A stretch of 64,000 bases of DNA from NCBI GenBank assembly GCA_015501585.1, contig JADNRY010000197.1:1-64000 (forward strand). Reading direction: 5' to 3'. Below, piece by piece: positions 11,436 through 22,440 of this stretch; position 1 is the stretch's first letter; each line of letters begins with the position of its first letter. The notes beneath the pieces were generated by a model that saw only the letters and a list, made by a program, of their open reading frames with translations, ran no database searches and was not told the origin of the DNA. The stretch is from Rhodocollybia butyracea. Its lineage: Eukaryota; Basidiomycota; Agaricomycetes; Agaricales; Omphalotaceae. The position numbers and the translations under genes were made by a program.

Positions 11436-12345
11436 TCATATATATAGCTCAGACACCAGCGTGACCATAGAAGTCAAGACCACGTATACTTCTAACCGAA
11501 TCATGCCAGCACATTTTACTATTGATAATCCATTATTACCGCTCCTCGCCGACGCAGTAGAATTGCCACTTTCCGAAACACTGGAAGTGGCCACAGCCTT
11601 GAATGGTAGTGTCATCGTCGTCCCAACCAAGCTCCCTGAAAACGAATCCGATTGAAAGCTTGTTACGGCTGGCCCTCCACTGGTTGGAAGCTCTACCACA
11701 TAGCCCGAGTCCGAACACCCTCCCATAGCACCGGAGAAGGAGCAAGTTTGGTAGCCGACCTGTATATACGACGAGGTCACAGAATTGTCGACAGTATCTT
11801 CAGTAGTGGAATATGAGATGTAGTATCCCGAGGCATCTTCGACAATTGTTTCTGTAAAGTAAAATAAAGGTGTGTTCAGAATCACATCCGCATGAGCATC
11901 GAAAATAATCACCAATCTGTGTCATGACATTACCCGGAACCATAGTATCAGGAATAATCGAGGTTCCAGGCGTAGTGGTCAAGATCGCATCACTGGCCAC
12001 TACTTCCATAGAGTATGTTGTCTGGCTTTCGCTCTCCCCATTTGACCCGGTCCCAGAACCGATTCCAAGGATAACGATACTGGTAAAATCTTCTTCAGAG
12101 CCAGATATGGTTTCGCCGCCTATATTAAAACCTCCTAAGCCCACAGTTGAGATAATGGCAGTGATAACGGGTTCTGAAGGATCTGAGGATGGTACGATGG
12201 TTGGCGTGGGGGTAGATTGTTGAGGGTATGCCCAAGCTACTATGGCGGTTATTAATCAACTACGGTCTGGATAGAGGTGCGTACTGCTTATCCCAGAATT
12301 TAGAACGAGAAAATAGCAAAGGAATGTGGTATAAAAGAGCGACAT
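11436..12345 (-). CDS. secreted or GPI-anchored Ser/Thr-rich protein
   Basis: Predicted start at 12345. Exon 1 (about 61 nt) encodes a hydrophobic signal-peptide-like N-terminus (MSLFYTTFLCYFLVLNSG). A 45-nt intron follows, then exon 2 with a Pro/Thr/Ser-rich segment (YPQQSTPTPTIVPSSDPSEP) and a Gly/Ser/Thr-rich body. A third exon after an intron near 11935-11870 continues with ASGYYISYSTTEDTVDNS, four Cys residues and a Ser/Gly-rich stretch (SSVSESGNSTASARSGNNG). The C-terminus is hydrophobic (YVVLTSMVTLVSELYI), as in GPI-anchor signals, but ends in charged and polar residues, so anchoring is uncertain. No enzymatic domain is seen. It is likely a cell-wall or surface protein. Exon joins are inferred from frame and splice signals. 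Confidence 0.55.
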
Positions 12346-13173
12346 GCGTACTGAAGAGGATCTGCTTAGGCTCTTCCCCCCAGAGGTCATATATATAAAA
12401 TAACCGTTGCCAGGGCTAATGATCAAGGTCGCGACACGCCTCCGCGCAGCGTCGCAACAGCATGGACCCTCCATATTAGTATCCAAGTAACTTACTGTTC
12501 TTTTCTGGCTGAAATAAATGACTAGACTGTGTGTAAAGATTAACTCCTGCAATACTCCTGCTTATATGTATGAGCGTTTGGTCACCTCAGACCGATTTCA
12601 AACATAACGCGCGCGCGGCTTGATCTACCAACGAACTGGTAAATGAATAGCTGGCGGGGCAGCTCGTCGTAGCCTTTTGCCTGATTTCAGAGTGGGAATC
12701 TGGCCTGAGCTCATTAGTCTTTGTCGGTGTTTTGAGTAGGCAGAGGCTATGCTCGATGGTTGTCTCCCCTAGGCAGACTCTATAAGTTTGTTCACAGGCG
12801 GGCAGTGCAAACTTATGTTAGCTCGATGGGAACTCGATGGGAGATTTGAGAGCAGTATTTCGTAAGGCTGGCCTAGTAAATGGGTCTATGCACCATAGTT
12901 AGATGGCCCTAGGAAAGCTCTATGTGCTCATTTCTGACTGGTTATTCCATTGGTTGTGCCATCGAGGTAACACTTGTACTTGTTTTGGGAGTGCCAAAGC
13001 GCTATGTATCATTCACGTGAGTATTTGTAAGCTCTTTGTTCGGCCTGGGTTGCAACGTCCAACGCTACAACGCTCAACTTGCCGGTAATCTGCTCAATGC
13101 ACCTCCGGATATTGTTTATTCTTCGAAGAGAGCTTCAAGTCGCTGATTGCTTCAAGCAAAACTGAACAAAGTC
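12346..13173. other. divergent intergenic region
   Basis: This separates the divergently transcribed genes at 12345 (-) and 13174 (+), so both promoters should lie here. A run of GCGCGCGC is at about 12609-12617. No TATA box or repeat stands out and no gene is supported. Confidence 0.4.
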
Positions 13174-14043
13174 ATGTCAACTCCCTCATTGACCGCCACT
13201 TCTGAGTCGAAAAATAAGCGAAGCGAGGTGTCTTTTCCTTGGCTAGGCGTCTCCGTGAGTTCCTTCTGTTGTATATGGACCTTCAATTCCAAAAACATGC
13301 CTCACAGATCGCCGCAGCCACTGCAACTGTCGCGCTGGTCATCCCAAGTGCTATATATCTGAGAAGAAAAATGATTGTCAAAATTCCTTCACATTCAGTG
13401 GCTCCACGACGTCAGGCAGCAACGATTACGTCTCTAAAGACACTGCCATCTGTTCAGGCGGCAAATCTGCCCGTATTTCCTATACCCTCCGGGATCGAGA
13501 AACCTCCACTAGCTGAAGCTGAGGGTACCGACAACGTCAATCCGGTATTTGAAGCCATCCGCGCCCTTGGGACTGCAACTCTTATTGTCACAGCTACAGG
13601 TGCGTTTTCCCCGTCGGCCATCGGCTTCAGTAGCTGACCTAGTCAACAGCCTTCACTGGTTTTTGGGCAGTGAGAACCTCGATGGATGTCAAGAACGTAT
13701 GTCCAGTGGCGTTCAATTTGGCTCTGATTTTGACCTTTTTTCCCTTCAGACTGAAGAATTAGTGCAAAGTTTCACGCGAAACATGCGTCAAATGATTTTG
13801 ACTCGCATGCCTATTGTGTCTTCTCGAATTCACCGGGTTCTCGAAGACAATGAAATTGACGATTCTACTGTGGACCCAGCCAGTTGGAATTGGGAAGACG
13901 CGCAGCAGCGTATGAAAGACGCGTACGACAATGAGGGTCTCACAGCATGGACGGAGGTTGCGGTAAAGGAGCTTCAAGCTGAAGAGCGTGTCGAACGAAT
14001 AAGGCGGAAGGAATTAGAAGATCTCCTCCGAAGGAAAGATTGA
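13174..14043 (+). CDS. two-TM protein, TMEM242-like
   Basis: Four exons are predicted: 13174-13254, 13308-13599, 13650-13696 and 13750-14043. Together they give about 237 residues. After a polar N-terminus comes WLGVSIAAATATVALVIPSA, a first membrane helix followed by positive residues. A variable linker leads to a second helix (AIRALGTATLIVTATAFTGF). Next is a V-x-x-T-E-E-L-V-x-S-F-x-R-N-M segment and a long charged, probably coiled-coil C-terminus ending ELEDLLRRKD. The two helices and the ALG...F...M pattern resemble TMEM242, a mitochondrial inner-membrane assembly factor for ATP synthase and complex I. That match rests on pattern only. Alternative: a lineage-specific membrane protein. Introns are 48-53 nt with good borders. 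Confidence 0.6.
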
Positions 14044-14994
14044 TGAGGTTCGTTTCCGGAATCTTCTCTGATACTCACTTTATTCACACCCTGTCTTTCC
14101 AGTTGCCATCGTATAATGGAACACACGTGTCCCAGTGTTCGGTGGACGTAGAATATCAATATCCTGCTCCCCTTTTGTCGATATCTTTCCTCATAAACTC
14201 CTAGGCTGCTCTCGTGATGCTAGACTAAACTCTTCTTTTCGTGGCTCATTCGATACACCGCCGCTTTTGCCACGCCTCTGCAGATTAAACGGCTAAAAAT
14301 GGCCAAGTTGTTTTCATTTTGGGATCATGGGGCTCATTCAGTGAGGTTATCAAGTGTCCTATTAGTTGGGCAGTCTTGCTCTCATTTCTACACGCACCAG
14401 TTACTGTTGCTCCGCAACTCACTTGGGTTCACTCCACATTTGAAGCATTCGATGGAATTTCTAAGCTACATTCACTGACTCTGGTCTTCGGTTTCACCTT
14501 TTAGTGTCAGTCCACAAGCGGTCAAGTGATAAAAGAGCCGTATCTTTAATTGCATCACCACTCTCAGGATACGCCAGCCATGTACACTTAGTCAGTCTGT
14601 TGCATCTCAAGAACCACCGTAGCAGATCCGAAATGTAGTAGACCCACAATCTCTCACTCACGGTTGGGGGAGTCTGTAATGTACCATATATTGAAACTAC
14701 CCCATGGTCTGGACTCGGCCATCCACTGTTCTCACCTACCTTTGGATATATGGAACAAACGGAACATCTCTTCTGTTCAGCTGATACCAGAATATCCAAT
14801 CTCCATTGTCTTCTGTCCTAAACAAGTTTGTTTAGCATCCCGCATATTCGCACCGCTCCTGCATCTGACTGAACTAGGAATTCTCCGCAGGACATAAAAG
14901 GACGAGACATGAATCTGTAATCGCATCCCCAGTTGAACCTCTTCTATCGCAGTATCTTCTACATCTATCGGTCCTCTCAACTCTTTGAACAAGC
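14044..14994. other. upstream region of the alcohol oxidase gene
   Basis: About 950 bp without a supported gene. A TATA-like CATAAAAG lies at 14893-14900, roughly 95 bp before the oxidase ATG, a suitable distance. Open stretches on either strand (for example 14494-14799, minus) show no domain and are probably chance. Confidence 0.5.
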
Positions 14995-17900
14995 ATGGGT
15001 CATCCAGTAAGCTGGAGTACTATGCATGATAGGAATGTAACTCATACCAGACAAATTCCTCCAGGAAGAAGTCGATGTCATCGTTTGTGGTGGTGGTCCC
15101 GCAGGTACGTTGTCGTCGTCGTACCTCCTATGGGACTTCCTAACGTTTCGTTTTCCAAGGTTGTGTCGTTGCGGGACGATTGGCCTATGCCGATCCCAAC
15201 TTGAAAGTCATGCTCATTGAAGGTAAGTCTCATACCGCATTCCAAGTTCGGGGAGCTGAGGCCATTCGTACGCAAAGGTGGAGCGAATAACAGGTACGTT
15301 ACGGTCAAGACTCGTGCGCTCCAAATCTCATTACAATCGTAGGGACGACCCCTGGGTTTATCGGTGAGCCGTCTATTGAACACATTTGAGTGCCTCGATT
15401 GAGACGCTCTTCAGTCCTGGAATCTACGTCCGAAACATGCAACAAGATGGAATGTGAGTGTGTCGACCTTACGCAGTGCAATGCCGCTCATTCATTTCTG
15501 CTAGAAATGAGAAAGCAACATTTTACACGGACACTATGGCTTCCTCGTACTTGAGAGGAAGGCAGAGTATTGTTCCGTGAGTAGAATCATGCTATTTTAT
15601 GATCAGGTCTTGATTATCTGTCCCACAGGTGTGCGAACATCCTCGGTATGTATCAATGATACCTGCTTCTAGGAAAGCGTGCTCATACAGTATCGAAGGT
15701 GGTGGGAGCAGTATCAACTTCCAGATGTATACCCGAGTGAGTTCCGCATTGATCAGTCGACGATATTAGCACTTACACCGATCACCAACCAGGCATCTGC
15801 TTCGGACTGGGGTTAGTCCATAGTAACCTGATTGACGAGCTTCCTTACACTCGCCACAGATGACTTCAAGACTGAAGGCTGGACGGCAAAAGGTATGCCA
15901 TATTTTTTGACGCTACTTCAACTTGCCTTAACTGGACTTAGACCTCCTCCCACTCATGAAACGGGTATGTCTACAGTTGTGCATAGGGTTTTATAAATGG
16001 TGGTCTAACTTTGTTTAGCTCGAGAACTACCAGAAGCCGACGAACAATCAAACTCACGGATATGACGGCCCTATCGCAATCAGCAACGGTGGAACGATTA
16101 CATCTCTCGCGCAAGACTTCTTGAGGGCATCTGATGCAGTTGGCATCCCTTTCAGCGGTAAATTTGGGAATCTCCCTCTTGAGTTACGCTATACTGACAT
16201 GCTGTATTTCCAGATGATCTCCAAGGTGAATGAACTCTTTTACGACAATTTCATGGTACTTACGGTACCTAGACCTCGATACCAGCCACGCATCGGAAAT
16301 TTGGGCGAAATACATCAACAGGCACACAGGAAGGCGAAGTGATGCTGCCACAGGTTAGTTTTTGTCCCGTTGTGTTTACGTTGAACTGGCTATAACTGTC
16401 GTCCCGCAGCTTATGTACACTCTGTGATGGATGTTCAACACAATTTGTACTTGGTGCGCATGATTTTTACCGACCATGAACTTTGCTAAGTAATATTCTC
16501 GTTGTAGCGTACCAACGCTCGTGTCAACCGGGTCATTTTCGAAGGAAACAAGGCGGTCGGAGTAGCCTATGTGCCATCTCGAAACCGTGCACATGGCGGA
16601 CAACTTAAGGAGACCATTGTCAAAGCCCGCAAATACGTTGTCTTGAGCAGTGGAACGCTCGGAACTCCTCAAATTTTGGAACGCTCCGGTGTTGGCAATT
16701 CGAAACTCTTGCAGAAGCTGGACATCAAAGTCGTCAGCGATCTTCCAGGAGTTGGGTAAGTGCATATCTCCATTTGATAAACATCTTTTAATCGTTGCGA
16801 AACCTGACCTGCATAGTGAACAATACCAGGACCACTACACAACCCTCAGTCTTTTCCGCGTTTCCAACGAAAGTGCCACGCTTGATGACTTCCTTCGAGG
16901 AGATCCAAATGTGCGAAAAGAGGTAAGCTGCAGTTGACTTTCGTGTAAAAGTCTAGTTGCTCAAAAACTCTAGTTGTTCGCCGAATGGGAAGCCAGCCCT
17001 GAAAAGGCTCGCCTTTCATCCAACGCTATCGATGCTGGGTTCAAGGTAAGTCCGAGCTTCTATGCAAAAATACCTACATCATTAATTCTATGATATTCAG
17101 ATCCGACCAACAGAAGAAGAACTGAAGGAAATGGGGCCAGAATTCAACCAGCTTTGGAAAACGTATTTCAAGGACAAGCCCGACAAGCCTGTTATGTAAG
17201 TGCATTTTATCTACCCATGCATTTCTTCACTCATTCTTTTGTAGGTTCGGCTCCATCGTCTCTGCAGGTAAACACTTTGATTTTTCAGGTTGACTAGAGG
17301 CTGACTTCTCCAAGCTTATGCGGACCACACTTTGCTTCCTCCGGGAAAGTATCTTACGATGTACGACCCTTTGATATCATATCACGCCAAAGCTTGAACT
17401 TCTATCTTTTCTCTTTGATAACGCAGGTTCCAATACCTTGAATACCCTGCTAGCCGAGGAAATGTGCGGTGATGCTTGATTCTGCAAGCTCTTCTCAGAA
17501 TTTAACGTGACCAACAGATTCATATCTCCTCCCCGAGTCCGTACAAGGAACCGACCTTCGACAGTGGGTTCATGAACCACAAGGCAGATTTCGCGCCCAT
17601 CAGGTAGGATAAAACATACTTTTCTATTGGAACTTCTTATTGATATATTATTTCTAAAGGTGGTCATATAAGAAGGTAGACCCTCGATCGATGCGTTCCC
17701 TCGTTTACTGACCGACTGTTTCTGGCTACAAAAAGACACGTGAGATCGCCAGGAGAATGGATGCTTACAGAGGAGAATTGACGTCGCACCACCCACGCTT
17801 CCACCCCGCTTCTCCTGCGGCATGCAAGGACATTGATATCAAGACGGCGAAACAGTTGATGCCTGACGGATTCACTGTCGGAATTCACATGGGTACTTGG

Positions 17901-18669
17901 CACAAGTGAGCTGCAGTTCCGATTTGAGAGTGCGATTTGCTGAAGCAACAGCAAGGCCTGGAGATCAGTATGACGCGAGCAAGGTGCATGAAGACATCAA
18001 GTACAGCGAAGAGGACGACAAAGCTATCGATGACTGGATCGCAGATCATGTCGAAACGACATGGCACAGTCTTGGTACGTATCGGTTACAATGCGTTGAT
18101 CTATGAATGCTGATATGGCTTATAGGCACTTGCGGTATGCTAGTTCGTTCATTCTTCAGAATTTCGTGTTAAGAACTGTTTTTCATTCAGCGATGAAGCC
18201 TCGTGAGGAAGGAGGTGTAGTTGACGGACGTTTGAACGTCTTCGGTTAGAAAAGCTGGCTTCGCCTGGTCCAAGTGGCATGATTCTAACCCGCGTTTTAG
18301 GCACTCAAAACCTCAAATGCGTTGACTTGAGTATCTGCCCTGTAAGTCATTGTTAAGATGGCATGGGTGCATTGTCACCTAACTTTAATTGCAACCGTTT
18401 AGGATAACCTCGGCACGAACACTTACTCCTCTGCGCTGTATGTTCACGTTTCACAAAGAATGATGCCTTTTTCTGATTTATGTCTTTAGGCTCGTCGGAG
18501 AGAAGGGAGCCTCTCTCTTGGCTGAAGATCTTGGTAGGTTTCACACAACTATGTTTCGAGTCTCGCACCTCACAACCTTTTTACAGGCCTCAAAATCAAG
18601 ACTCCTCACGCCCCCGTTCCTCATGCTCCAGCTCCGAAGGGCTCCCCCGCCACTCAACAAGTTCGTTGA
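14995..18669 (+). CDS. AOX: alcohol (methanol) oxidase, GMC oxidoreductase
   Basis: FAD-dependent oxidase converting short-chain alcohols, chiefly methanol, to aldehyde plus H2O2. In wood-decay fungi it can supply peroxide for lignocellulose attack. The gene is split into many short exons. Exon 1 is only MGHP; exon 2 gives VDVIVCGGGPAG, the FAD-binding GxGxxG. Later exons give YRP-type loops, ILGGGSSINFQMYTR, LSSGTLGTPQILERSG and GVGEQYQDHYTT. Near the C-terminus VETTWHSLGTCAM and DNLGTNTYSSAL hold the His and Asn that correspond to the catalytic pair of yeast AOX1. About 650 residues are predicted, the usual size, and every exon inspected stayed in frame. The C-terminus is ...ATQQVR, with no SKL-type peroxisomal signal, and there is no clear signal peptide. 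Basidiomycete AOX such as that of Gloeophyllum is known to be partly extracellular. Confidence 0.95.
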
Positions 18670-19227
18670 GGTGGTTCTGCAGAGCTTTCCCATTGAGTGC
18701 CGATTTTTATGTCAGTAACAGAAAGTGGAGGGAAATGATATGTATGTACGATATCGTGACTGTATGCAGTATGTCTTGTACTTTTTATTGGACAATCATC
18801 GTCGAGTTCCTTCAATGAGCTCGAGTTCTACTGAATATCCTGCCATGCCTTTGTACTATGTTTAAGAGGTTCTTGTATTCGTTTACAATATCGAAGTCAT
18901 TGACAGCAACGTTTTTCATTGCACCGAGCAAAGTACAAAGGCAAGTCCCTTAACTTACTTATCATTCAATGAGGTTCTGAAACTTTGATTATTGGTCTAA
19001 TGAATGCCTACTAAACTAAGTACAAGAGGTGGTTCGATAGTAGGGAGTTGAGCGTATAAATACAGGACAGCGAAGGAAAGATTTCGCCTCTGTACCCCTT
19101 TCTATCGCACCTCGAGAATGAATGGATATATGTACAAAAGTCCATCGTAATCGTCGCTGAAAGTATAGTCCAAAGTCCTTCCCCCACACTCGGGTGCATC
19201 CGTGTCTTGACTGGCCCAACCCTCAGT
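18670..19227. other. convergent 3' region between AOX and the next gene
   Basis: Non-coding DNA downstream of both the AOX stop and the minus-strand gene ending at 19228. It contains AT-rich stretches (18830-18980) suitable for 3' UTRs. Nothing else was recognised. Confidence 0.4.
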
Positions 19228-20270
19228 TCATTTGAACCCAAAGTACCCCCAGTCCAATTCACCATGTCTTCCTTTACCACCGCTTGAGCCTGACTCCGGA
19301 AATAAGTCGGCAAGATCGGGGCCGTGCACTGAACCAGTCCTATATTCCATCGCGGACGCGTCAGGCTCGTCATTATCCGCGGCATTTCCGTCTCCGTAGT
19401 AGGAATGCGGGGCCGTTGATTGCCAATGACTCTGGTTTGGGAGAGTGACCGGAAGGTAATCCGGCTGCACAACATAGCTGGAGCCACCTTGTACCATTTC
19501 GCTAGGACCCACGTTCGAGTACAAAGCGGCACTATCCAGATAGGGAAAAGAGTCGTGAGCAACGCTCGAATTGAGCGCGTACAGCTCTGTTCCTGTGCTT
19601 GGGGAGAGAGAGGCGGAGTCAAAGGAGGAGGAGTCTGGAAATGACGAGCAGCCGGAATCCTGGTCAAAAGGGCGTGCGATTGCGACGACGAAGACGAGGC
19701 AACGGGATAGCCGCTAGGGGAAGACGGCCAAGCAACAGGGTAGCCACCAGGGGACGACGGCCAAGCAACATCGTATCTGGCAGGAGACAGGTTTCCTTGA
19801 ACGTCTGTAGACCCACTGGAAGGCGAAGGGGAGACAGAAAAATTGTGCATTTGCAAAGAGTATGCGGCCGTTTCGTCGTGAACAGAAGAAGTGTCGACGG
19901 CTCCGGAGGCTCCCAAGCTCGCTCCTTTGATCAAACTCCGAGCGTGCTTGTTTATTACTGTCACAATACGACTAAGACGACTTCTTTGGGTCTCATTGAC
20001 GTATTTGTCGTATACCATCGTCGAATTTACGTGGACTTGGACGCCTTGCGACTCTACGGTCCAGACTTGAGAGAATAGCGTTTTACCGTTGAGCCTAGTA
20101 CTCGGTGTCTCCCCTGAGGCAAGCCCGACTTCGATTCCGCGAAAATATTCGACGATACCGGGGTGGGCTTTTGCTTGTTGCACATCGATAAACACCGTTT
20201 CGCAAACTTTGTTTGTGAGCCTTTGGGTGTTCAAGTCTAGGTTGGACTGCATTGAGAGCCGCAAAAACAA
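19228..20270 (-). CDS. unrecognised Ser/Pro-rich protein, one apparent frameshift
   Basis: Open from a start at 20270 (or 20252, MQSNLDL). The first 130 residues look globular (ETVFIDVQQAKAHPGIVEYF, then NETQRSRLSRIVTVINKHA). A Ser/Pro-rich part follows with two tandem V-A-W-P-S-S-P-x-G-Y-P units (about 19705-19770). Near 19665 the natural-looking frame shifts by one: downstream, FDQDSGCSSFPDSSSFDSAS and EMVQGGSSYVVQPDYLP continue to a stop at 19228. Adding one base to the run at the join (GCCCTTTT on the minus strand) would make a single continuous protein, like other run-length losses in this window. If the shift is real, the protein would read on to 19011 in another frame. No domain is recognised; a regulatory protein is possible. 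Confidence 0.5.
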
Positions 20271-22440
20271 CTCTGCACCGGCTGGAGAGGAGAAACTCGA
20301 GGGAGAAGGAAGAGAGATTGGTACTTCTCGAACCGAAAGCGTTCAAGAGGAACTGGAGAAAAGGAAACTGGGGAAAAAAAGACGGTGCAAGCAGGTTGAG
20401 ATTTTATACCCATGAAGACTGACCGTTGCACCAGGGGCGGTACGTGACAATTCGAAGTAACAAATCAGAATGCTCTCTTGTTAATGTCGCAATGACAGGA
20501 TCCAGGACGCCGAGGTCACCCAGACGATCTTTCTGGTAAGTAAATTCAGTTGCTGTCCATTCATTCGTTGGCTAAATGTAGAGTTCTTGATTTTAGGAAC
20601 CAGCTGGAGTGCGTTACTGCAAGTGGTAGGATCGTTACTGAGAGAACGAGGAGTGGGATTGCACAAGAGACAAGATCTGTAGGTAAAATCGCATTTTCAA
20701 GGAAGTAAAAGGGATGTTCCTCGAAAGAGAGGAATTATCGCGACACGAAAAACATACTGCAGCCGGTTACAGTTGAGTTGCAGAGAACTGCCTCGATTGC
20801 CGGCAAACTGAGGAGTTGTGGTCGTTGCGAAGGACGCGTAATCGTCACGTCAAAATGCTCTCGGCTGACTGGAGGAAATGAGATAAGGCTCACAACAATG
20901 ACAGTGATAACTCACCTCTGGAAGGTCCTATTGAGAGTCGCGCTCAGCCAGATTCCCGTCGATCCCTGAGCTCCATGTACACCTACTAGACCGAAACTGG
21001 GCACTGGCCATCACAATGTATCTCCACAGGTCCTAGTTCTTCGTATAGGTGTGAAGGTACGTAAACGCCGAGGGTAACAATGCTGAGGTTGCATCGCATG
21101 TCATAAGCCTGCAAGTCCCCGTTGCTTTGGACGTTGAATGCAAAGATCTTGGGCAAAATTTTCTGAGATATGCCATAAATGCTGCATGAGAACGTCGGCA
21201 GGATGCATCTCCATGAGAAACAAGGACAGACGTGTTTAAGGGGTACCGGTCAAGCATTGACGGTATTGCAAAGCTGTGACTACTAGATGAGAGAGTCGCA
21301 TGAGAAGCGAAGTAAGAGAATATCATTTATTTAAAACGCAAGACTCACCGAAGCTCGAAATTCCATGGAGCTCAAGCCAGGTATTTTTTCATGCCTAGGC
21401 AGAGCTTAATTTAGAGCTCGCGGGATATGCTGAGTCCAAAGTACGGGAATTCACAAAAGTGGTCAAGAGTTCAGAGCGAAGCGCCTAGAACCTGCAAAGT
21501 AAATGATACCAAACAAACAAATAATACCGGCATCACTCGGCATCTTTCAGACGTGTAAGCCTATGAGACAGACAGAAGGAAGACAGAGTGGCCTCATACC
21601 TAGCACACTGACGATAGGCTGTGGCCACCTGTACTGCATATGGATCATATACCTAACGATACAACCACCTACAATGATGGACGTTATACACCCAATTGCA
21701 ACCTAAGTAGTACTTAGCTAACAGCTACTAAGTATCTTGTAAGTACATGACATTGAACATTAATATTGTTGAAAGGGCCAAACTTCAACGTGCCTCGAAT
21801 TACCTTCACGTCTCTGCTCTGTTGGTTCAAGCTTGTTTCGGAACTGACCACCTGCAGTGGAGAGAATTAATGAACTTATCTGTTGACAGAACTTCCTGGA
21901 GGATGCTGAGGAGTTGCTGAGGAGGCGGAATTTATTACATGGCATGGTCCAAGTATTGAACTCCAGAAACATTGGGAGAGGGGTGGAGTCATTGGACAAG
22001 CCTGCACCATAGTACTAATCACAGGTGCTGTAAAAGATTCACCCGTCTAGACCACTGTGTCAATCGATAGCTAGATATTCAAGTAACAACATACAGTTTT
22101 ATAATCAGAGTGTATCGTGTTCCGTGGGAAGTCTCCTGGATACCCGTATGCTGGAAAATTGTAGCTAGAGGATTGCTAGACGAGCACAACCACTGGCCTC
22201 ACTAAACCATCAAATCCCTGTTGTGGGGCAACTTTGAGCTGGTGATTTCAGAAATAAGCTTAACTTTCAAAACGCATCTATCTAGGATTTACAAATGTTG
22301 TGCACCGTGACAACGTAGTTACAGTAGGTCAGAAAGAATTAGATACACTGTCCAAATCATCGATTGTTCTTAGATATAAACCTACATCGTGCCCGACAAT
22401 GATATCAAGTAACTTTGTAGAAACCGGGAACAGCCTAACG
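20271..22440. other. long intergenic region
   Basis: About 2.2 kb without a supported gene. Upstream of the minus-strand gene at 20270 there is a TATAAAAT-like run on the minus strand near 20400. Near 21708-21735 an imperfect palindrome (TACTTAGCT / AGCTACTAAGTA) is visible. Open stretches such as 21033-21326 (minus) have no domain. The right end is the 3' flank of the G-alpha gene. Confidence 0.35.
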
